DNA from: an uncultured Bacteroidales bacterium
Lineage (GTDB): Bacteria > Bacteroidota > Bacteroidia > Bacteroidales > F082
DNA: 34,450 nt
Direction of reading: 5' to 3'
Assembly: GCA_905234765.1 (NCBI GenBank)
Contig: CAJOIF010000029.1
Coordinates: 1-34,450 of the forward strand
Below the pieces are notes generated by a model. The model made no database searches. It saw only the letters and a list, made by a program, of their open reading frames with translations, and was not told the DNA's origin. Below are positions 1-5,587 of this stretch, piece after piece. Made by a program: the position numbers and the translations under genes. Every line of letters begins with the position of its first letter. Position 1 is the stretch's first letter.

Positions 1-786
1 AGCTTTAGCGGAGCGACCTGTTCCAAATTCTGGGGTGGTGGTCGGGGGTGACGGCGGCACGGATGTGCGTTGGCTCAGCAGGTAAGGGGGAAAAGCGCCT
101 GCGGCTAAGGGGCGGTGACACTCACGCAAGAATGAGAAAACCGAGCCTAAACGACTATACGAGAGTGGGATACCCTGCGCCCCGTTCGCGCCAGCGCGGC
201 CGACCCGCCCGACAGGAGTCCGCGCACGGTTTCAATCCGAAGCGGCGGCGGGCGTGCCTTTTGCGGCGGCGACCCCGAAGAGGCAGACACCAGTATGGCC
301 ATTGCGGGGAGAGGTGGCAACGATGAGGGGGCGAAACAAGATGCGCTTTAGCGCACCACAAAGGAAACCGCCGGGCGGACGCGCAAGCAGGGGCGCAAAA
401 CAAAAGGGGCGCGGCGACCCCCGCTAATAAGTTGCGAGGTACGAGAACCGCTTGGGGGTACGGGGGGCGACAAGAAAGCCCCGAGCGAGCAAGGAGCCAC
501 GAAAGCGGTTGGCCTTGGAGACGCAAACGCTCGCTGGAGCCGCGCCAGTGGAGCGCAGCGGAACGCTTGTCGCGGGACAGCGAAGAGCAGCGGCGGTGTT
601 GCGCAAGGCCGCCAACAGAAAAAAGCGCACGACGAAGGAGCTCAGCATTTTTTTCTATTGGCGCTCGTTATAGCCTTGCGCACACCAAGGCAACCGCAAG
701 AAGTGGCGACGAAGGGAACACCGATTTCCCCCTCCTGCTGAATTGGGTAGGTTGTGCGTGGGGCAAAATAAAAATGGGGAACCCTA
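1..786. other. GC-rich purine-rich gene-free block A
   Basis: No convincing gene is visible in these 786 bases. The plus strand is rich in G and A and much more GC-rich than the genes next to it. Short ORFs occur in several frames on both strands, but their compositions (runs of Arg, Gly, Pro) reflect the base bias and I see no family motif. Inverted repeats are frequent: TGCGC at 342-346 with GCGCA at 351-355; AACCGCTT at 446-453 with AAGCGGTT at 503-510, enclosing a GGGGC...GCCCC hairpin. The block lies directly downstream of the toxin gene (787-1317) and resembles the second block at 3120-4168 in composition. It could be a structured RNA, part of a larger element cut by the window edge, or decayed DNA. 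Confidence 0.6.
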
Positions 787-1317
787 TTACGCAACGTAAT
801 CAGGCGGATAGATGATTCTATATTTGCCATCAAGCAGAAAACCATTATTAACCACACAAATTTGGATGGACTTGGCAGGTGGTGACAAAACAGCTTGATG
901 CTTTTCAGAAACCATTATAGGGTTTTCGTCAACCTCCACGAAAACATACCTGATTGCTTTGTAGGGAAACTGCTTCGCTTCTTTTAAAAACTCAATAATT
1001 TGCGAAAGGAGCACTCTTTCTCCTTTTGCTCTTTTTTCAAGCATTGCTTGACATTTCTTCATGCTTTCGTAATGCTCCTTGGTAGTAAGGTCAAGATAGT
1101 TTTTGTTGCTGGCATCGTATTCCGATTCACAAATCACGAAGCCATTTGGATATTGCTTCCCCCACATGGTGGCTTGGGGCAAATCATCTTCCCAAAAGTA
1201 AGCACCCATGCCCAGCCAAGCATCCTTCCTTTTGCACACAAAAGGACCATAATTCTCAACATCGTCAGGGTTGCCCCTATCTTCAAGCGTTTGGTATAGT
1301 TTTACCCTTTTCATCAT
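787..1317 (-). CDS. Putative ADP-ribosyltransferase-like toxin (CmdT-like)
   Basis: 176 residues. The N-terminal half has the look of small ADP-ribosyltransferase-fold toxins (DUF3990/PARP-like): LYQTLEDRG near residues 7-15 and a WLGMGAYFWED motif at 34-44, followed by a Trp-containing helix (ATMWGK). The C-terminal half is an alpha/beta segment without a family I can name. It is the last gene of a three-gene operon: its start lies inside the end of the SecB-like gene (35-nt overlap), which suggests translational coupling. A weak AAGG precedes the ATG at 1317; a second ATG follows at 1314. With a chaperone and a small antitoxin in front, the likely role is a toxin released during phage infection, as in CmdTAC, where the toxin ADP-ribosylates mRNA. 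The enzyme class is inferred from one motif and context; the target is unknown. Confidence 0.6.
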   Translation of the reverse strand: MMKRVKLYQTLEDRGNPDDVENYGPFVCKRKDAWLGMGAYFWEDDLPQATMWGKQYPNGFVICESEYDASNKNYLDLTTKEHYESMKKCQAMLEKRAKGERVLLSQIIEFLKEAKQFPYKAIRYVFVEVDENPIMVSEKHQAVLSPPAKSIQICVVNNGFLLDGKYRIIYPPDYVA

Positions 1318-1720
1318 CGCAAACCTTCGTGTTATTCTTCAGCGTTTCTTGCAGTGATGCAAGATTCATCGTGGGCAACATCAATGGATTGATGTTAGCC
1401 TGTAAAGTGATGATGCTCACGAATGCCCTAACGTAAGGGAAAAGTATGGCGATGCTGTTCAGGTAAAAATAATCGGGTATTTCTTCAAATAAAACTGGTT
1501 CGTGAAATACGAAACGAGCCTTGCACAAAATGGTAATGAAAGCCTGATTGTCAGTTTGCCTGAGTGCCTGAAAGACAAAGCTCAGGTCATACTGCCCGTT
1601 GGTTGGATTATAGACACCCGATGGGTCTATTTTAATACCAATCTGACCTGGATTGGCTGACAAGTCCATATTAACCTTTTCAAATCTGTAGCCCTCAAGT
1701 CTGAACGATGCTTCTTTCAT
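1283..1720 (-). CDS. SecB-like chaperone of a toxin-antitoxin-chaperone module
   Basis: 145 residues from the ATG at 1718-1720, 11 nt after the antitoxin stop; an in-frame upstream ATG at 1747 would overlap the antitoxin and is less likely. The C-terminal half matches the SecB fold: ILFPYVR at about 92-98 followed by PLMLPTMNL at about 112-120 corresponds to the ILFPYAR and FPQLNLAPVN region of E. coli SecB. The N-terminal half shows the expected beta-strand pattern. Bacteroidetes generally lack a classical SecB export pathway, and solitary SecB-like genes next to toxin-antitoxin pairs act as dedicated antitoxin chaperones (TAC systems). Here it is sandwiched between a small antitoxin-like gene and an ADP-ribosyltransferase-like gene, so that role is favoured. 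Confidence 0.75.
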   Translation of the reverse strand: MKEASFRLEGYRFEKVNMDLSANPGQIGIKIDPSGVYNPTNGQYDLSFVFQALRQTDNQAFITILCKARFVFHEPVLFEEIPDYFYLNSIAILFPYVRAFVSIITLQANINPLMLPTMNLASLQETLKNNTKVCDDEKGKTIPNA

Positions 1721-1731
1721 ATCTTTTGTTT

Positions 1732-1956
1732 TTATGCAGCTAAACAATAATCATTGTTGTCATCTCTGGTGTAGCTGAAATCGTTGCCCGCATTACCGAA
1801 GTGGTAATGCCAAAATCCGCTTTCAAGTTGGCCGAAATACTCCTCAACCGAGATGCCGCCTTCAATACGATCCTTGGTCTTGCTCCACTTTTCAGCAAAC
1901 TCCTCTTCCGTCATTTGGGACAGGACTTCTTCGAGTATTTCATCAAGATTTTTCAT
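1732..1956 (-). CDS. Small antitoxin-like protein with ssrA-like C-terminus (CmdA-like)
   Basis: 74 residues from the ATG at 1954-1956. The longer reading from 1992 is rejected because the promoter -7 element (TACTTTTG, minus strand, 1990-1997) lies at its start. The first 45 residues are acidic and helical (LEEVLSQMTEEEFAEKW). The tail is aromatic and Asn/Asp-rich and ends in DDNNDYCLAA, strikingly like a tmRNA (ssrA) degradation tag (E. coli: AANDENYALAA). It is the first gene of the operon with the SecB-like chaperone and the ADP-ribosyltransferase-like toxin, so antitoxin is the natural role. In TAC systems the chaperone binds an extended antitoxin C-terminus and protects it from proteolysis; this tail fits that picture. 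Function is inferred from context. Confidence 0.65.
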   Translation of the reverse strand: MKNLDEILEEVLSQMTEEEFAEKWSKTKDRIEGGISVEEYFGQLESGFWHYHFGNAGNDFSYTRDDNNDYCLAA

Positions 1957-1989
1957 GTTGATTGATTCTGATAGATTCGTTTTACGCTG

Positions 1990-2020
1990 CAAAAGTACGA
2001 TTTATTTTTCGTTTTGCAAA
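1990..2020 (-). promoter_or_regulatory. Promoter of the toxin-antitoxin-chaperone operon
   Basis: Read on the minus strand: TTTG (2017-2020), a 19-nt spacer, and TACTTTTG (1990-1997). This matches the Bacteroidetes consensus (TTTG, 19-21 nt, TAnnTTTG). Transcription would begin near 1984, about 28 nt before the antitoxin ATG at 1956. Confidence 0.75.
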
Positions 2021-2029
2021 TCGCAAGCC

Positions 2030-2065
2030 AAAAAAAAGGCAAGGTTGCAGGTAGCACCCCTTGCC
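2030..2065 (-). terminator. Rho-independent terminator of the S1/P1-like gene
   Basis: On the minus strand a 7-bp stem, GGCAAGG with CCTTGCC (2059-2065 and 2038-2044), has a 14-nt loop and is followed by eight T residues (2037 down to 2030). It lies between the 2131-3090 gene and the next operon's promoter, so the two transcripts are separated. Confidence 0.85.
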
Positions 2066-2130
2066 CGAAAAGCCAAAACCGTGTTTCCTGATTCTTTTTT
2101 AGGAGTAGGATATACCGTGGCTATTGTGGC

Positions 2131-3090
2131 TTATTTCAACCACTTGCGGTATTTTATCCAGACACGGAGCCAGATACGGGCGATGGAGTCGATGGCATCA
2201 CCAAATATCATCTTGCTGTATTTGTCGAAGTTCTGACCCCATTCGGTCTGCTCCATGAACTCTTGCATGGGCTGTGTGTTCTTGAAGGTGTCGGGAATGA
2301 GGTAGTACGAGAACAAATAGGAGTATTGTGACACGGCACTCATGAAGTCCCATGTGTTGCCGTTGTCGCCTCCCCATCCGTGGACATATTTCCTTGTGGC
2401 CACTTCGTTTTCCACATCCAATACAAAGGGTGTTGGATTGAGTGGCAAAGGATAACCGTCTGGGTCGTAGAAAAAGCGGTTGTTGTCCTTGTCAATCTTG
2501 TAGGACTTGTTGACCTGGTCTTCCCACTTCTTTTCAATGGCTCCGTGTATGCCTTTCTCATCGGAGAATGGACGACTGTCGCAATGCAGCGGCATGTGAC
2601 AGTCGGCCACATAGTGGCTGAGGATAAAGAAGCGCATAGCGATATGGTTTCCTGTTGTAGCGATTGGACAGCCTCTGTCCTCGCGGTGCAGCATCTTGAA
2701 GTTGTCAACGATGCTGTGGGAAATCGACTCGCAACGGTCTGCACAATTGCCGCTCTCAAACTTGTAGGGTTTGTTGAACAGCGGTGATGACTTGAGCATC
2801 TTCTCGTAGATGGTGTGTGTTGAAGGCAGCTTGCCGAATGTGGTGTAAGTACCATCTTCGGAAGGCTTGTATTTCACAATATGGCTGGTGGCCATGTCCT
2901 TAAACACCTCATCAGGGTACCAAGCTCCTTGGATTACAAAGTCGCGGTAGTTCTTGAACCATCTGACAAGGGCTTTGGCTTCCTTGCGGACATCTTCGCT
3001 GACACCTTTGACAACGGCTTCGTTGTCGGAGGTGGCGATGAATCGTTTTATGGCCATAAAGGCTATCCATGCGTGAGAGTATTTTTTCAT
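2131..3090 (-). CDS. S1/P1 nuclease / zinc-dependent phospholipase C family protein
   Basis: 319 residues from the ATG at 3088-3090; the upstream in-frame ATG at 3114 overlaps the -7 element (3112-3119). The family's metal-binding pattern is visible: SHAW near the N-terminus, GNCADR in the middle, then HYVADCHMPLH at about 159-169, which fits the S1/P1 H-x3-D-x2-x-x-P-L-H motif, and IHGAIEKKWED further on. These residues bind a trinuclear zinc cluster that cleaves phosphodiesters in nucleic acids or phospholipids. I see no signal peptide, which is unusual because most family members are secreted; the protein may act in the cytoplasm. It has its own promoter and terminator and sits between two defence operons, so a role in defence is possible but unproven. 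Confidence 0.7.
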   Translation of the reverse strand: MKKYSHAWIAFMAIKRFIATSDNEAVVKGVSEDVRKEAKALVRWFKNYRDFVIQGAWYPDEVFKDMATSHIVKYKPSEDGTYTTFGKLPSTHTIYEKMLKSSPLFNKPYKFESGNCADRCESISHSIVDNFKMLHREDRGCPIATTGNHIAMRFFILSHYVADCHMPLHCDSRPFSDEKGIHGAIEKKWEDQVNKSYKIDKDNNRFFYDPDGYPLPLNPTPFVLDVENEVATRKYVHGWGGDNGNTWDFMSAVSQYSYLFSYYLIPDTFKNTQPMQEFMEQTEWGQNFDKYSKMIFGDAIDSIARIWLRVWIKYRKWLK

Positions 3091-3111
3091 ATTCTTGGTG
3101 TTTTGAGGCTT

Positions 3112-3119
3112 CAAAGATA
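3112..3119 (-). promoter_or_regulatory. -7 element of the S1/P1-like gene
   Basis: The minus strand reads TATCTTTG, matching TAnnTTTG, about 22 nt before the ATG at 3090. No clear -33 TTG is seen at the ideal distance; a TTG lies somewhat far away at 3144-3146. Confidence 0.55.
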
Positions 3120-3311
3120 GTGAAAATTATTGAGATTAAGGGTCAAGACGCGAGTGTTTTTTAAGTCCGTAGAAGCTTAAAGATAGAAGTTGAGGCAGCC
3201 GCTGGCGCGGTGTTTTTGCCCGGTTGATGCTTGAAGCGTGCGTAAGGCGCGACGGCCTTTCATAAAGCTTTCTTAGAAGCGATGACTTTCAAATCACCAT
3301 AGAGCCGCACT

Positions 3312-3383
3312 GGGCATGTGTTGCAGCGGAGTAAGGGCAAAAAGAAAAAAAGATGATGCCCACGACCGCTGCAACTCTTGCCC
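3312..3383. repeat. Long imperfect inverted repeat (hairpin) in block B
   Basis: The arms at 3312-3329 and 3366-3383 pair at 16 of 18 positions, with two T-T mismatches. Inside, GGGCA (3335-3339) pairs with TGCCC (3357-3361) around an A-rich loop. The size and quality exceed what is expected by chance in a 1-kb block. Confidence 0.75.
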
Positions 3384-3442
3384 AGGGCGATTGAGAAGTG
3401 GTGGCAGGCCGTCGCGCGGGGCTGGGCGGCATTATTGACGGG

Positions 3443-3480
3443 CAAAAAGTTGGCACAAGGGACGAAGGGACAACTTTTTG
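3443..3480. repeat. Perfect 10-bp inverted repeat in block B
   Basis: CAAAAAGTTG at 3443-3452 and CAACTTTTTG at 3471-3480 are exact reverse complements separated by 18 nt. On the plus strand the right arm ends in five T residues, so it could also work as a weak plus-strand terminator. Confidence 0.75.
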
Positions 3481-3769
3481 AACGGCAACATTGCCGAACA
3501 GCATTGGGAAGGCAGGATTAAAGCCCAAGCCTTGCAAAAACCGTGACAGCGGCGGCTTGGTCGGTAGAAGTTAAAAAGAGGAGTTATAGGACTGATGGGG
3601 CTTATAGAGAAGTCGATGCCCTCATACGGGGTGCGGCTGCTGGTATTGGCCGCGTAGGTGAGCGGAACAGGCGTTTTGTGGGTGAGAGACGGCGCGACCG
3701 ACTACGGCACAACAAGCTTCTTTTTATGTGTAGCTTTCCAGCGATGGTGTGGCTGGTGCGGTTGGGCGA

Positions 3770-3857
3770 CCTGACGACGGACTGTAGCGGAGCGAGCAGA
3801 CAACGGCGGAGGTACGGAGCCATTGTCTGCCCGTCGGAGCGGAAGGTAGTTGTCAGG
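3770..3857 (+). repeat. Nested inverted repeats favouring a plus-strand RNA
   Basis: The outer arms CCTGACGAC (3770-3778) and GTTGTCAGG (3849-3857) pair over nine positions if a G-U pair is allowed, and that wobble exists only in the plus-strand RNA. The inner arms GCAGACAA (3796-3803) and TTGTCTGC (3833-3840) pair perfectly. This is weak evidence that block B is transcribed from the plus strand. Confidence 0.55.
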
Positions 3858-4168
3858 GCGCGACTCACGATGAAGCTGAGGGAGCTTCGTTAGCGAAGGT
3901 GAAAACGCCCGTGTAGCGACCGAAGCGGTGAATGCCAGCAGCTTAGGTTTGTGCGGCTGGTTGGGATGAACGCGATGTGGAGCCACCAAAGCGATGCGAG
4001 CAGGCGCAGGGGACGGCAGCGCGGAGAGGCGTTAATGGAGCGGAGACCACAGAGAGGTACGAACCGTGGTCGTAGCGGAATGGTAGCCCGTAGCACTGAC
4101 GGCCACAAGACAAACGCTTCGCTGGGGGCGGAACACCTTGAAAGGGTTGGGATAAGTGGAGCTTTGAT

Positions 4169-5584
4169 TTACTCCTTCACTCTGATATTTGGCATACGGA
4201 CAGAATACTCTGGGTCAATCAGTTGGCACTGCTCAATGATAATGCGTCGACGTGCAATGGCTGGCTGTAAGCAATAAGTGTCAAATTCTTCCAAGTTGAC
4301 ATCCTTTTCCTCAATCCAGTGTGGAAACAGCAATTTCATATAGGCTGTGGCAATGCGTTTGATGGCTGTGAAGTCACGCATATCGCTGGGGTCGTAAACA
4401 ATCAGTTTGTCGTAGAGGCGACCGTAATTGCTTTGCACACGCATTAGGTGCATTATTTCAGAGAAATACTCAATGTTAAGCGTCCAGCCTTTGTAAAGCA
4501 TACTCGTGTCGATACGAGGCAGGAGCCATCCCTCAATAAAGCAGTGGAAACGCTCTATGAGAGCCGATTCGCGGAAAGTATCAGGTAATTCATCAAAGTA
4601 TCTCGGGGAACGAGGTTTCCTGTTCTCTGTCAGTGCGATGTTTCCCATCAGCATCATACCACATTCAGAAGTAAGGTTTTGGTCAGCGATAGAAACCTTA
4701 CCTTGTTCAAGGTATGATTTGAATGCGCCCTGCAAATCAGCAGGGTCAGACATTTCAATGGTTTGCACCTCGTCAAGTACGGCAAAATCTCTCTTCATTA
4801 GAATTCCAGGCTGCTTCTTTGAGAGGTCGAAAAACATCTTGGCCCGGGTAATCTTGCCACTACCTAACCATCCATATTTACTGATATTGTTGAACACGTA
4901 TGATTTACCTGTGCTTTTAGGTGCTAGTTCTATCATATTCATACGCGGCTCTACAAATATGAGCAGTCTCGTGAGGAATTCCAGTTTCTGTCGCATTCCT
5001 TTGAAGGCATCAGGCTCATATTCCATAGATGAAAGCATGAGGTCAATCCATTCTTCAAGGGTGAAGTGACGACGAGCCTCTTGGAAAAACTCGATGTTGA
5101 TGTCTGTAAAAGGCTTGAATGGACGGAAATCGACCATTTCAACGTGGTTTTTCTTTCCATCGTCATTGGGCATCAAACATATTTTAATGATACCCCACAT
5201 TTCCCCATCAACAAGTTCTGGGTATTTCGTTGTGAGTCTCATAGGGATAATCCCCTCGTTTTCTCCGATGCCATGCTCTGGAATACCGAAACGGCAGATG
5301 TTGTTGCGTAGGTCAATATTCACAGTGAATCGAGTCAGCAGTTTTACCTCCTGTCCTTCGTGAAGCATTCTTTTGATATTGCCTTTCGGCATCATTTCAG
5401 CAAGGAAACGGCTTAACCCACCAGCATCCACTTCGCTTCCACGTGAAAATCTGCGAAGCAGGAAGTCTTTTACAAATGAGGGCAGGTTGCGCCCCGAAAA
5501 AAGGCTGTTGGTGGTGGCACTGTCCTTGTATATGGCCACATCTTTCAGATATGTCTGAACTTTATCGGTAATCTCTTGTTTCAT
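4169..5584 (-). CDS. brxL: BREX ATPase BrxL (short, type 4 form)
   Basis: 471 residues. A variant Walker A motif, APKSTGKS, is at about 221-228 and Walker B FAVLDE at about 267-272, followed by sensor-like segments and a GNIAL stretch typical of the BrxL AAA+ core. Type 1 BrxL proteins are roughly 670-680 residues and end in a Lon-protease-like domain; this protein stops after the AAA+ region, in line with the shorter PglZ-linked BrxL family (TIGR02688, about 450 residues), so it need not be truncated. BrxL forms a DNA-binding ring needed for BREX phage restriction. It is the last gene of the operon, three nt after pglZ; no clear terminator follows, only GC-rich block B. Confidence 0.85.
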   Translation of the reverse strand: MKQEITDKVQTYLKDVAIYKDSATTNSLFSGRNLPSFVKDFLLRRFSRGSEVDAGGLSRFLAEMMPKGNIKRMLHEGQEVKLLTRFTVNIDLRNNICRFGIPEHGIGENEGIIPMRLTTKYPELVDGEMWGIIKICLMPNDDGKKNHVEMVDFRPFKPFTDINIEFFQEARRHFTLEEWIDLMLSSMEYEPDAFKGMRQKLEFLTRLLIFVEPRMNMIELAPKSTGKSYVFNNISKYGWLGSGKITRAKMFFDLSKKQPGILMKRDFAVLDEVQTIEMSDPADLQGAFKSYLEQGKVSIADQNLTSECGMMLMGNIALTENRKPRSPRYFDELPDTFRESALIERFHCFIEGWLLPRIDTSMLYKGWTLNIEYFSEIMHLMRVQSNYGRLYDKLIVYDPSDMRDFTAIKRIATAYMKLLFPHWIEEKDVNLEEFDTYCLQPAIARRRIIIEQCQLIDPEYSVRMPNIRVKE

Positions 5585-5587
5585 AGC

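Larger units (their letters stand above)
3120..4168. other. GC-rich gene-free block B with strong inverted repeats
   Basis: About 1,050 bases without a believable gene, downstream of brxL and upstream of the S1/P1-like gene. The plus strand is purine-rich. The best structures are an 18-nt arm pair at 3312-3329 and 3366-3383 (16 of 18 complementary) with an inner GGGCA/TGCCC pair (3335-3339, 3357-3361); a perfect 10-bp pair at 3443-3452 and 3471-3480; a nested set at 3770-3778/3849-3857 and 3796-3803/3833-3840; and a GAAGCT/AGCTTC hairpin near 3870-3890. GGGCAAAAA occurs at 3335 and 3440, and its reverse complement at 3213. ORFs here are biased in composition and match no family I know. Structured RNA, a replication or transfer origin, or decayed DNA are all possible. 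Confidence 0.6.

Noticed and set aside
48..815. Several ORFs of 70-127 codons in block A on both strands
   Set aside because: They overlap each other, are rich in Arg, Gly and Pro as expected from the base bias, lack promoters and ribosome sites, and show no family motif.
1..4168. Left attachment repeat matching 21757-21940
   Set aside because: No convincing direct copy could be found by eye, so no left boundary is claimed.
3543..4277. ORFs of 72-116 codons in block B
   Set aside because: Biased composition, overlapping frames on both strands, no start signals; one runs into the brxL 3' end.
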